From Trichobilharzia szidati (taxonomy: Eukaryota > Platyhelminthes > Trematoda > Strigeidida > Schistosomatidae), in the NCBI GenBank assembly GCA_944472155.2, contig OX235272.1, positions 94,928,020 to 94,992,019 of the forward strand: DNA of 64,000 nucleotides, given 5' to 3'. How positions within the stretch are numbered: position 1 is the first letter of the stretch; every line of letters begins with the position of its first letter. The notes beneath the pieces were generated by a model, which worked only from the letters and a program-made list of their open reading frames with translations, made no database searches and was not told the origin of the DNA. Both the position numbers and the translations under genes were made by a program. Of the stretch, positions 34,565 to 46,384 are shown in pieces.

Positions 34565-35140
34565 GCTGAGGGTGTTGACGTTAACCGATAGTATGAAGTA
34601 TAATAACGCAAGCTCTAATACCCACAACTTCTATAGTACTCGTTCGGCGTAGACCAAAGACAAAGCAGAACACCAGAATTGATTGGCCAAATTCCCAGTC
34701 ATATTTCGGGACCAAATCGAAGTGCTAGGGATCGTGCACGAACGTAACACGATGGCGTGCCACATGGTGTGAATGCTTGACCGTAAACGTTCAGCTGAAC
34801 AAGTCAACTTAAACAGTGAGGGCCAGTATCCAATGTTCAGTGATGAATGCTGTGGTTAATAATTCTGGGAAATTACCTACCGCTACAGCCCACTCCCCCA
34901 CCAAGTGTGGTTGTGAGGACCCTAAAGCTAAACCAGCTGGAAGTAAAAACTCAGTGTTGTTACCATCAGTAAAACTTCCTATCGGCTTAATGGATTGCCT
35001 ACCTATGCTAATTGGGTGCCTGTACATCGCTTCGTTTGCTTCCTGTCCAGTGCCCGTCGCACCTGAAAAGGAAACAAGAATGCTGAGAATCTTATCGAGG
35101 AAAATGTACCAAAAATAAAGTTTGAATAATGACATACATT
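34565..35140 (-). mobile_element. Gypsy-type LTR (3' LTR of the element upstream)
   Basis: Homologous to 47954-48426 over ATATTTCGGGACCAAATCG, TCGTGCACGAACG, GTCAACTTAAACAGTG and a terminal AATAAAGTTT. It lies directly downstream, on the minus strand, of the integrase C-terminus. The outer boundaries are approximate. Confidence 0.6.
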
Positions 35141-35890
35141 AAGCACACAGAAAAATAACGTGAAGAATACAACATCGAAAAAAAAACATAATTTTGAGTT
35201 GATGTAACTTATGTCGCAGGATGCACTGAAAAAAAATGTATATGCCCGAGAAAAAAATGTACCACAAGCGGGATAAATTGGATGGGTCACAACATCTTGC
35301 TACTTGAGATGAATGTGAAAATGTTCTGGGAATCTCATGGTTCGTCCAGAACGCGTTTTTTTTTGAGGGCTTCATAGAAAGCTCGGCCGCCTTCGCCGTG
35401 CTATTGATTTCTTCGAGGACTAACGGATATTCGGTTACCTGTTTATTATTGGGAATGCTTAGTTCTAGGCTCATGGGATTGCCTTTTAAATAGACCGGTT
35501 TCAAACGGTTGATACTAACAGTCTTCGGGGCCTATTTTGTCTAGGACAAAATATTTATCCACATGTTTAATGCCTTTATGTGATCCATCGTATGGGGTTC
35601 CAGAGGTCGACATACAGAGTCACGAGGAACAAGTACATGTGAAGAATATTTCAGAGATGTGTGAACAAAAATGGCCATGTAATGTGATCGGAGGGGAGCA
35701 GATTTAACTGGACGCATTGCGTTTTCAAGCATGCTGACGTATGAGGCGTGATGTACAGCTGGCGGGAAACTACAAGAAGAGGACTCACCTGGCAGTCGTA
35801 GTGTTGTGCAATATACTAGCTCGGCAGCTGCACAACCAGCATCAGTTTCCAAGGCATTTCGTATGCCTAAGAGAAATAACGGTAGTGATT
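35140..35890 (-). mobile_element. Gypsy-like integrase C-terminal part
   Basis: Minus-strand frames read [51 protein letters not shown] and SINRLKPVYLKGNP, the C-terminal integrase module of gypsy retrotransposons. It is the continuation of the core at 36871-37350 beyond an inserted segment. Confidence 0.8.
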
Positions 35891-36870
35891 AATCACTATT
35901 CCATCTTGCCTAGCTGTGGCCATCACTTTCCAAATGCAAATCAACTTTCGAACAAAACCTAAGTATATGAGATGCATGCTGTCTAAAGGAAAAACAGTGA
36001 TCATGTCTACATGCAATCTCTCGAAAGGAGATTTACCCTTATGGTGACATTGCAACATTTGCCTGCGAAAAGCGGTGTCTGTTCTTAAAGTAGCACATGA
36101 AGTAGGATTAACCATGCGATTATTTCCACGACGGCATACAGCCTTACATTTATCCCATCCTTGGGTTTAATTGTGACCGCTTGTTTGCTTTACTAGTGCT
36201 CTTGCTGGTGTGTCACAGATGACGCCCTTAAGTACAATGTCAAAGCGATGGCTGCATTCTAATTCGACAATAGTGCCCCTCAAAAAAGTGTGTATACGTA
36301 AAAATTTACATGAACCACAGTAGACACCTACCAAGAATACCTTGTCACAGCCAGACAAGAACCCTTATAGCTCATGTTACCTGGAAAAAATCGGAAAAAA
36401 CTTTCAAAAAAGTATTCCTGAAGTCTACACAACTTATACGCTATGCATAACAATAAAAATGGGCAGTAATGTAATAGTTCTCATATAAAACATAGAAGTA
36501 TGCAACCAATTACTTCGAAAAATTCGTAAACAAGGAGGTTGGGATGCAGGCAAACAACTCACCCCAGTGGAAATACAAACTGTGAATTCAACCGCTTCTT
36601 TTCCAACAAGGATTCCAGTCCAGTAAAGGACTTCTGATGAAAGGACCTATTGTGATGTATTCAGATAGTGAAAAGTATATTTAATTGATTGCTTATATTA
36701 AAAAAGTATATTACTTGAATTTATGTATTACTAATCACTAATTAAGATTCATTGTAACGCAGTTCAGCAAAGTACATGTGTGTTACTCCCATTGGATGAT
36801 TTCTAGCCAATTACCGCTCATGTAAATGCCCCAAAAATTCTGCAATGCGCCCGAAATCGTTGCTAGCTAG
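35891..36870 (-). mobile_element. 980-bp insert with transposase-derived fragment
   Basis: Minus-strand frames give [12 protein letters not shown] ... [19 protein letters not shown] (36167-36358) and [20 protein letters not shown] with [12 protein letters not shown] (35867-36115). This pattern recurs in animal transposase-like (tnp2/CACTA-type) proteins. The same GATT word lies at 35887-35890 and 36871-36874. The class name is an inference; the insertion itself is clear from the integrase frame on both sides. Confidence 0.6.
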
Positions 36871-37350
36871 GATTCAGTCCAATGTAAAATGCCTGCGATT
36901 GATAGCCCAGTCTCCAACTGTCTGTGTAAGCGTTCTACCATACGATTTGCTTGAAGATGGTAGAGTGGTGTTAAAAAACGCACACAACCTATGACTTTAG
37001 TCAAGGAGAAGAATAAGTCGTTTTCGAATTGCCGCCTGCGATCGGCTGTTATGGAGGACGGGCATCCTAAACCTGGGATCCATGGTTCAACAAAGACACT
37101 TGCGACTGTTTCAGAAGATACATCCTTGAGGGCTACTGTTTCAGGTCACTGTGTAAAATGGTCATTTCAGGTTAAGATATAAGTACATCCATGAGATTCT
37201 GGGAGGTGTCCAACCAGATCTGTATGAAAGTGTTCGAAACGAGCATCTGGGATAAGAAAGGTGCCAATAGGGCTTCCAATATCCAGTGTCATTTTTATGA
37301 GCTAGTATAAACCAGTTTGATTTCTTTTTGTTCGCTTCTTGATTGGGTGG
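36871..37350 (-). mobile_element. Gypsy-like integrase catalytic core
   Basis: The minus strand shows HTDLVGHLPES (first Asp, about 37202-37225), ITADRRRQFEND (second Asp, about 37019-37052) and ANRMVERLHRQLE (Glu, about 36911-36950), the D-D-E integrase core. At least one in-frame stop after YILT shows it is dead. It ends WTES at the insertion joint. Confidence 0.85.
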
Positions 37351-37589
37351 CAAAGGTTTCTGGTCTTCGGTAACCTTCTACGTCGTTCGTTCCGCCACTC
37401 GACCATCGTTATTTTGGTTGAATCCAAAAGGACTAAGGCTACGATTAATTATATGTTGTTTGTAGTATGCTCTGTATTAAGAGTGTTACTACTGTAAATG
37501 GAGTTGATCCCTTTACCGGTTAGTCCTACAGTATCGTCGTCAAAGGAAGAGACAATAATAATATATATAATTAATGTAGATTGTTCAGA

Positions 37590-40200
37590 CTAAAAGACAG
37601 AGAAAGAACCAAAGAAAACGTAAAAACAGGCAGCTAATGAAATTTGAATTTGAAATGTATACATATACTCCTTCAGAGATTTCCCGTACGTACTTAATGG
37701 CAGAACACCTTTGTTTGGGTGATTCTGGTCATTTGTAGTTTTATAGGCAGTAATCAATTCCCCCCTAAGCTGACGGTAGCTAAATGTGAAGAGACCTAAT
37801 TTCTTAAGCTGTTCATCACACAGTTTGTTTCGAAAACCCATAACTCCCTTTGTTGCTCATCTTTTGGCTCTTTCCAAAAGGTTAGCGTCTCTTCTAAGTA
37901 GTGGGGTTACAGTGGTATTGTGCACTTGAAGCTGCTATCTGACGTATGTTTTGTACAGCTTTAGAAAGAGCTCAGGAGTAAGTGCACCTAACTGTATATA
38001 TGTAAAGTGCATCACCGCATATGCCCTCGCTATATCCCCGTGTAATTCACGTTTGTGTTCATTTTTTTCTTTTAGACATAGACCTAATTCACGTCCCCAC
38101 CTTTGTGCAGGACTAACTGTCATTGCACAGGGTGTAACTAGCATTCTGCAGTCTACAAGTGTGGAATTTCACTACTTTCACTTTTTCAGGTTAAAAGTCA
38201 TATCATTCCCCACCATCCAGTCTTTCAGAAGCCTTAGGTCTGCCTGCGGCCTATTTGAGTCTTCCGAACATTTTATCGCTCACCAAATCTTCACGTCGTC
38301 TCCGTAAATAACTCAGACAGCTTAGATGACATGGTACGTCACTAATAAAAATCAAAAGCTTTAATAGCCTTAGAATAGCCCTGTGAAACTCACGATAATG
38401 GGCTGTGTCAGGTGTAGGTGTAACTGGAGGTTTCTGAGTTCACCTACTTTTCCTCTCAACGCTCTCACATTGCTATACAGGCAGCTGACAACAGGTCTCA
38501 CCGCCTCAGCCCATTGTGGGATAGTTGACGTTACCCTGTCTGCTGGTAGGGGACTTAGTATTGGGACCAGATGGCAGATTCCGATGGACATGACCCGTTG
38601 TCGTCTTTTAGCTGGATTCAGGAAGAACACTTGGGTGACACTGACTGTCATTCTTATTACCTCATCGCTTTTGTGCCATTGAGACTTAGGGGCGTATTAA
38701 GGCCTCAGTTTGCTGTCTTCTTCTGGTTCGAGGCCTGCTCTCGCATCATCGGATGTGTCATCCTAATTTACCCTTGGTCCCGTACCACCGTTGAAGTGCA
38801 AGTGCCAACTACTCTTGGTAGTTGAATTTGATACTTAGCAGCCTCTAGCAACTAATCAGTGTGAAGTGAGCGGGACTAAGAAGCTGGAAAGTCGAGATTG
38901 CTCCAGAAGCACCAAGGGCCATCTGAGATTACAGCCATCCCCACTGTTGCACGCCAAGCATGTGTTTTCCACAAGCAGTGCCAGTTTTCAGCTCTCGAAC
39001 TTCATGTATAACCATAGAGGTAGAAGGCATCAGTTCTAGTGACTCCCTCACCATTTGCCTGTTAGCCAATGGCCTATCATGTCTAATCTTAAGATGGAAC
39101 TCCTGTCGGTAACCACTACTTGAGCCAGTAATAGTATCCTTTCAGCCTCTTCGGGTGAGCCCAGTGTAACCCCTAATGCAGGTGTCCTACCCTGAGGTGC
39201 ATGGACACCCCTGTACAGCCTGCACAATTTCGCCGAATTGATGTTCAGACCTTATTTATTGCACAAATCGGACCACTGCTTCTGGTCAGACAGGGCGCGT
39301 TGTTCAAGCAAGCTATCATTGCACACGGATTTGTTAAAGAGGTTAAGGGAATTCGACCGACTAACCTCGAACTTAGGTTTGGTTTTTGGCTGCTTGTCCT
39401 TCTTTGTAGGGTCAGTCACTTTAGACTTCATCAGGTGTAGCCATGCTTGCTATTGGATGCAAGTGGTGCTTTGGCAATTCTATTTTCCCTGGAGTTCTAG
39501 GTGTAACCTTTGGAGATTGATACTTCCTGTCGGTTGGGCCGGAGTATCCCCTTACTGTTTTTACCAAGTCTCGGTAGTGTAATGTTAGCAGGTGGAGAGC
39601 TGCATTAGACTGTGTCGAGACACAAAAGTGGCGTGCTTTTTCTGCTATCCGCAGCCACGCTGTGTGAGATTGTGCCAGGGCGCCAAAGTGGGCAGATGTA
39701 CCAGAACCATGAGCACGGGTTGTTACGTTTAAACTCATAATATGGCTTTGGCATCCCTTTGCCAACACGGCAGTATACCAATTGTTTGCAAAAATTGCAT
39801 TCAAATGCTTACTCAGTTTTCGAAACGATAACACTACAGGCCTGATATTCATCTCCCTTCCTTGATGACGCTTTCGAGGTCTTATGACGTATTGAGCGTT
39901 TCGATTCTGCTTTTCTGTGTGTCACGCACTGCCCTCCAATGGATACAGGTGTAGTTTCATGCCTACTTGTTTTCGCCTGTACCGTTTCAGCGCTAGACTG
40001 TGACAATGTGGAAATAGTACCATAAAAGGGGAGATGTACACGGGTCTTTATAATCGGTATGCGAGTTGGGGTTGATGTCCCTGGGCTATTGCCTCCTTTG
40101 GCTGAAGCCCTCGTGACTACATAATACGGCATTTTAGTGCTTTTTCTAAGGCTACTTTCAACATCCATATTAACTATCGCTATAACTTACGCTATATAAG
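37590..40200 (-). mobile_element. LINE with ORF1 and internally deleted ORF2
   Basis: In minus-strand order: ORF1 remnants at 40168-39190 (basic and Ser/Thr-rich, then ALSDQKQWSDLCNK and GVTLGSPEEAERILLL), an endonuclease start NVRALRGKVGELRNLQLHLH (38370-38651), then almost at once the RT catalytic YGDDVKIW (38289-38306). The RT C-terminus follows (LGALTPELFLKLYKTYVR; KLGLFTFSYRQLRGELITAY, to 37590). About two thirds of the endonuclease and most of the RT are missing. It sits between the RT and integrase parts of a gypsy element. Confidence 0.75.
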
Positions 40201-40479
40201 AATAAGAGAGCAACGTTATCTACTCAGTAGAACAAAAATAATACTGATAAGGTACAAGATAAAGAAAAGAGAAGATTTTCGACTTTACCTAATACATTTT
40301 GGTTACTCGGCTTCACATGGTAGACCAACAAGTCTCGTTTATATGAACGAGTGAGGAAGATGCTGCAGGTGCAGTGCCTGAAACCTAGGCAGTAGTTCGA
40401 AACAGCGGGACTTACCACATAGAGATTTGATATGGAAGTAATGGTTGAATTTAATATACCTGCTAGGAAGATCAGGTTT

Positions 40480-41105
40480 CCCAAGCGGATAGTTCACAAA
40501 ATAGGTATATTCCGGTTAGAAAGGAAAAAGCATGTCGTACTCAAGGAGCGCGCGAGCACGCTTTCGGAGGACGCGTCAGGTTCAATAGACTGGTTGTTCT
40601 CTCGAAGAATGTCTGTTAGTGTCTGAATCAGGGAAGCACAGTTAGGAATAAAGCATCGGTAATAACATATAAAGCTAATAAAAGTGCGAAGATTTTTCAC
40701 TGTATCTGGCTCCGGAAAGTTCATAATCACCTCCACTCTACCAGTCACTGGGAGAACACCCTTGCAGTCAATGGTGCGGCCAAGAAAGCCTAGTGATTCT
40801 TCTGCTATCTGACACTTTTCAGTATTAATGGTAACACCATATGTCAAGTGCTAGTGTCTAAGGTGAGTTTCTTTTTTTGGGCTTGCAATGAGGCAGTCGT
40901 TTAAGTATGTGTATACATAGTCAATACCGCGAAACATTTATGTCGACGAAAGGTGGGAATGCTTGTGCTGCATTCTAGGGACTGAATGGCATACGTAGAA
41001 ATTCAAAAGGTCAGAGAGGCATTATGAAAGCCGTTTTCTGAATATTTCTTTACTGCCATCGGGATTTGATTATATACTCTTTGTAGGTCACCTCCGCCTA
41101 TTTAC
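40480..41105 (-). mobile_element. Gypsy-like reverse transcriptase fragment
   Basis: Minus-strand frames give GDLQRVYNQIPMAV, YTYLNDCLIASP (the catalytic region, with N at a usual D), GVTINTEKCQIAEESLGFLG and CYYRCFIPNCASLIQTLTDI. This is an RT palm to RNase H junction. It is in the same orientation as the integrase at 35140-37350 and probably the same element, split by the LINE. Confidence 0.8.
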
Positions 41106-42471
41106 ATGCCCACACCCAATGGGTCTGTCCATCCTGCGATCAGCAGTTTTGCTGAAACGGCATCACCGTTTTTTATTCAAGTTCACAATATGACCACCAA
41201 CATATTACAAATGCTCATCACTCTCAACAGGTATCGACCCCCGATGAAGATAGGCCAGCTGATACAGAAATGCCTAGTTACTGCCTGGAACTCAGCTTAC
41301 ATGACATAAGTATTTCTCTTCTTCATCAACAACCCTCTATCTCCTTTTCTTCTGACAGTCAATCTTCTTTACGCCCCTACTTACAGGAACATGACAATAT
41401 AGCTGACCCCTCTGCACTTCTAGCTTTCCTAGCGCGTTTACAGACACGGACGTTTCATTGTCGTCTGAAAACACTTTGTTTGAACCTCACCACCAGCTAC
41501 TTCAAGGTATGGCTAAAATCTTAAGATATGACCCGGCTAATCCTAACGTAGTTCTTATTAATGCCAGGTCAGCTGCAAACAGGATGACATACATCCAATC
41601 CCTACCACTGATTAGCCGATCTACAGCACTAATAGTCACTGAAACTTGGTGCACAAGTAAACAAAATCATGATTTCTTTCAATACGAGGATTACTCACTT
41701 TTCAGAAAGAACAGATCAGTCGGGCGGGGTGAAGGATGCATTATCTATGTTAGATCCAACTGCAGAGCTGTACACTACAATGACCCCAACCTGAATATAT
41801 GCGATACATTACGGGTGACACTCTGCATAAGTCAACAACGAACCCTGTCATTAGGCTGCATCTATCGCCCGCCCAACCACGACAGTGAACTTCTAGAGGA
41901 AATAACTGCAGCCTTTCACTACACTTAGAAATTAAACTTATAAAGTCACTGGAGGAGATTTTAGCATGCCTGAAGTCTCATGAGAGCCCATCAGAGCTTT
42001 CTCCGCTACGGTCAATTCTTAAATGCAGTGGAGTTATGTGGGTGGACACAAAGTATCCCAAGGCCCACCCAAAACCATAATGTACTGGCCTTATTTTTTG
42101 AAAGACATCGCCCTATCTGACACAGACATCAGCCAATCACTTTCAGGCAGTGACCATAGCACCATAATCTGCTCCTTCGATGCCAAGCTCCACTCAGTAA
42201 AATGCTCTACCTTGCGCAAACATTCATGTGCTTCCGAAAAGCTAGGTGGGACGTATCTACCTCCTTCGTTAGATGTTTAGACTATGGCCTTTTCTTTTCT
42301 AGCAACCTAGACACTATCCTACTAGCCTTTTACCTAAATACATCTATATGCTTTGATAAACTTGTTCTTAAATGTAAAGAGAATTCAAGCCAAAACATAA
42401 AGAATTTTATTCCCAGAAAAGTGATGGCTAAGTTGCGAAAGCTGTGCCAACAGTACCACAGAGGAAACTAC

Positions 42472-42690
42472 TTTATTTATTTTTTATTTTTTTATTTTTT
42501 ATTACAGCTTGATGCCACACCGTATTTTCAGTAGAAGTATGGCATTTTCAGCATGGATATCGGTAGCCCGAATTTTGCAGGCCGACCATAGATATCGGGT
42601 GTGCGTCGGCAGGGGTTCGAACCCCGGACCATGTGCATGGTCGGCGAGAGTCCTAACCACTGTGCCACCGACGCACTTTTCATGTCGTGT
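42472..42690 (-). mobile_element. SINE-A2 copy inside CR1-like LINE
   Basis: A clear tRNA-like head on the minus strand (GTGCGTCGGTGGCACAGTGG, B box GGGTTCGAACCCC) with a body matching 13105-13275 and an A-rich 3' end (TTTATTT runs on the + strand). Confidence 0.85.
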
Positions 42691-43984
42691 GAATATATTG
42701 AACATTTATCTCAAATTAAAAAAAATAACGACTAAGTCCAAATCGGACAAGAAAATGCAGCTCTTGGAGATAACTCTAAATACACTGCGATTTGTAGGCT
42801 TTATCGCAAAATACTAAACTATCAAAAGCGGATATACCATTCATTTTAGAGAATCGTGAGACTGCTAGTGGCCTTAAAACAATTCGTGAACAGTCTTATA
42901 CCTATGGTGATAATACTTCGCCACAACCTCCATTCACCCTACGTTCGCAAAAAGCTTTAGTAATTATCAGCTTCACTTCAGAGAATTCTAGGAAAGTAAT
43001 CGCTTTTCTTAAAAGTTCAAACAACCCTGATCCTGATACGATCCCCTCAGCTTTTTAAAATACGGTGGTGAATACATTCCCATTCTTTTTCTTAAAGTAT
43101 TCTCTATCTTTCTATCAACTCGGACTTACCCAGATGCATGGAAAGCCATTCACATTACCCCTGGGTATAAGTCAGGCTCCCGTTGAAGTGTCATGAATTA
43201 CAGGTCCATGAACCTAACTTCCGTTATCTCAAGGATTCTGGAAAAGATTGTAAAAAGTGCCATGTTTGATCTCCCCTCTCCCAAGAAAAATCTTATCACT
43301 GCTTATGAACATGGTTTCATGAAGTCACGTTCTTGCATGACATACCATTTGCAATTTTTCAACCGCATCTCACAACTTATAAATTCCGGTATGATCACAG
43401 TTATTGCATACTTAGGTCTTTGTAAAGCCCCTGACACTGTAAGTCACTGACTGTTATTATCAAAAGTTCAATCTTATGGAATACAAGGTTCATTGTTAAA
43501 CAGGCTCAGTTCTTTTCTAAGCGGTCGAATGCAAATGGTCAGGTTAGGTTCCCGCACATACAACACCGTTCGGATAACAAGTGGAGTAATATAGGGTAGT
43601 GTCCTAGGTCCACTGTTATTCATGTTATATTTCAATGACATTTGCGACATTATTAAACATGGCAGACCTTTTCTATTTGCTGATAACATTAAAATAGCGT
43701 ATCATTCACTCAGGAATAACTTATCATGCCTATTTGATCGGACTCGGGATGATATTGATAGCGTTGACTTATGGTGTAACAATTGGAAAATGAAGTTTAA
43801 CGTTGAAAAATGTGAAGTGCTATGCTCCAAGACATTTCATCTGAAATTTCCATCTCACTACACAACATTCATATTCGTCGTCTGAGGCTTATAACAGATT
43901 CGAGTTTGAAATACACCCCCAAAATTTAGCTTCACAGAATGTGTTAAATAATAAGTATCAAAAGTCAAAGGGAACCTTGGATTT

Positions 43985-44095
43985 TTATGTTTTTACGAGT
44001 TGATCACGGATTGATATCAGCTAGAGAACCACTGAAAACCAGGGAGTACTGGACAGCTGTTGTTTCATCCTAGTTTGAGAATCAGCGGCAGTACG
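43985..44095 (-). mobile_element. SINE-B copy, 5'-truncated, inside CR1-like LINE
   Basis: The tail TTACGAGTTGATCACGG through GGGAGTACTGGACAGC and GCGGCAGTAC represents the hammerhead body and 3' end; the tRNA-like head is absent. Confidence 0.75.
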
Positions 44096-44719
44096 CCGAA
44101 ACTTCCCGAAACTTTGTAAAAAGCGAATCCGACATTACGCTGTACGAGTTATGCATAAGGCCTTTGCTTGAATTTTGTCCCCCTATCATGGACAGTGTCT
44201 CTATAAAAGATAGGTGCAAATTAGAAAGTCTACAAAGGGTGTTTACTAAACGCCTGGTAGGTGAAAATCTTCGCATTTTTTATTAGGACAGTTGTAACAT
44301 ATTCGACTGGGAGCCCTTAAGGATCAGACGACTGAAGTTCAACCTAAAAATTACATTTGGGATTGCTAAAGGGCTTATAGATTTCCCACGCAATGGCTTT
44401 ACTTTTAGTTTCACCTAAGAAATACAACTTCAGAAATAAATCTTTATCTTTCAAAGTGCACTGCTTTCAAAAAAAATACAGATCAGATTCCTTCACTGTG
44501 ATATTAGAAATAGTTCTACCCCGAAAATCTCATCTCTGCTTGACAAATATTTTATCCACAGCGGGTTAGAAACCGCATGTGACAAACTAAAAATTAGAGA
44601 TTATATGCGGAACTCCTCTGACTCTCACTGCTAGCTACCGAAATATTTATCCTCTGTTCTTAACTCCCACTATGATTGTCCTCAAAACCTGAGTCACCTA
44701 TTCACATTCAGTTTTTAAT

Positions 44720-46150
44720 ATCAATTATTTCTTAAATCAAATGAATTTGCATATATACTTGATAACATTGTATTATGAGCACTTCAGTGTGCTAAGAGTT
44801 CAGTCTCAAGTTCCAGTGGTAAATCACCCGAAGATGTTTGGTATTGAAATGTCGCTGGGGACTGCCTAATGCTGTAAGTGAGTACTGTCTGCCTCTACGC
44901 GAATTTCAGCCCAAATGGTAGTAGCAAATTAATCAACTTCACTGCATAGTGAGTCTGATATATTAGTGAATCTTATCTTACTGTTCTATGAATATAATCC
45001 TGTGTAGTCAAATTTTTCGGAACAATATATTATAACTTATTGCTTTTTATATGTGCAATACTGCACCATTGTGCACTATTTTACGCAATTTCATGTACTT
45101 GTATCTATGAGTGTCTAATTTATTTACATTTTTATGATTTTTCTCCAAAATGCTGCAACGGATGAAACATACATCATAGTCTTCTAAAAGTAGTCATTCA
45201 TACCATGACTTTGAATGAGTTGACGGAAGAATATTTAAAAAGTCTGTGTAGCATATAATAACAGAAAGTAAAAACAAGAAGCATTTCGCCAGGGCCTTCC
45301 ACATAAAAAGGTAAGAGGGTAGTGATTGCTATTCAGCGGTGATGGTGGAGACATATGAGAACCACCCTTATCCGTGGGACAGCATACTATTGCTAGGGCT
45401 CCTTAGTTTGAATGACTTCTGCAAAATGAATGAATGACTAAAAAGAAATAGAAGTCGAAAATTGCATAAAACAGGAGTTTAAATATGAACTCCCTTAATG
45501 CAAGTACATGGTATGAGTTCACTACCTCAGCAAGACACACAACCGTGTGCATCAGAAGAATAGTAGGTGTTATTAAGCCCTCGCTTTTCTTCTACGTATT
45601 TCACGTACAGTGACTTTTGTTTTCAGCTCCTTTTCAACCTATATAAGTAGGTAAAATTATCACCTTTTTTCACATAAACTAATAGTTAGTAAGAAAGACT
45701 GTGGAATCCCACTACTTAAACCTATCGAGGGAATAATATTAAAAAATACAAAAAAGAGATGATGATGTTTGTTACATATTTTGAATCATCAACACCTATT
45801 AGATACTTTGTGTCTTCTCTTTTCAAAAGTACTGCCTTTAACAAAGGCATTGATATGGTGATGCTATCCTCTAAGTTGGTGTTAATCAAATAGGGCATTA
45901 GAATCACTAGAACCTACACTTTGCAGTTATTCGGAATATTGCCAGCACACCTGGTGAATAACGGAACCACCTTCGTCGTGAAATCTGCTAAACAGTTCAA
46001 AGTTGGTCTCATGTATGAGATAATAATTGTGTATATATACAACTGGAAAGGTCACAGTTATGATGTACCCACCGGTTACTTTGAAATTTTATAGACTTTC
46101 GAACACCTTATGAATCATTCACTGACAATTATTGTTCATTCTACGTCTCT
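44720..46150. other. Intergenic DNA, no clear element
   Basis: No gene or named repeat recognised on either strand. Confidence 0.35.
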
Positions 46151-46307
46151 TATGTTTCACTTCAGTACCTGTACTAAAATGCTACTCAACAGCAAACCAG
46201 CAGATACAAAGGTAATGAAAGCAGAAGACGAGCTGTGCAGGAAACCGTTAATTCCAAGAAATTTACTTTTGAAAGGAGCGGCAGTACAGTTTTAGAGTAT
46301 AACAGTT

Positions 46308-46384
46308 TTACCAGTCTTCCTTAGTGTTTGGGTTCTGTAATTCTTGTATCTCCTGGTTCAGACCGTTGACTTTCGGGTATCCTC
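46308..46384 (-). CDS. Candidate terminal exon of an unknown gene
   Basis: On the minus strand a strong acceptor (TTTATTTTCTCTACTTGCAG) is followed by a 25-codon frame GYPKVNGLNQEIQELQNPNT and KEDW, then TAA. Upstream exons were not found in 46385-49000, and no polyadenylation signal was evident. I do not recognise the product; chance is possible. Confidence 0.25.

Larger units (their letters stand above)
41450..44720 (+). mobile_element. CR1-like LINE, degraded, with two SINE insertions
   Basis: The + strand shows an endonuclease (NARSAANRMTYIQSLPLIS, VTETWC, GCIIYVRSN, CIYRPPNHDSE at 41458-41928; SGSDHSTIICSF near 42145) and an RT (MNYRSMNLTSVISRILEKIV, 43190; HGFMKSRSCMTYHLQFFNRI; FADNIKIAYHSL at about 43675). 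The thumb reads LCIRPLLEFCPPIMDSVSIK ... LQRVFTKRLVG (44130-44260). The catalytic YADD box is now FADN. SINEs interrupt it at 42472-42690 and 43985-44095. Confidence 0.85.

Noticed and set aside
34816..35118. 100-codon + frame
   Set aside because: It lies across a gypsy-type LTR and has no protein-family features.
38383..38825. Two + frames of 84-99 codons
   Set aside because: They are opposite-strand shadows of the LINE endonuclease start.
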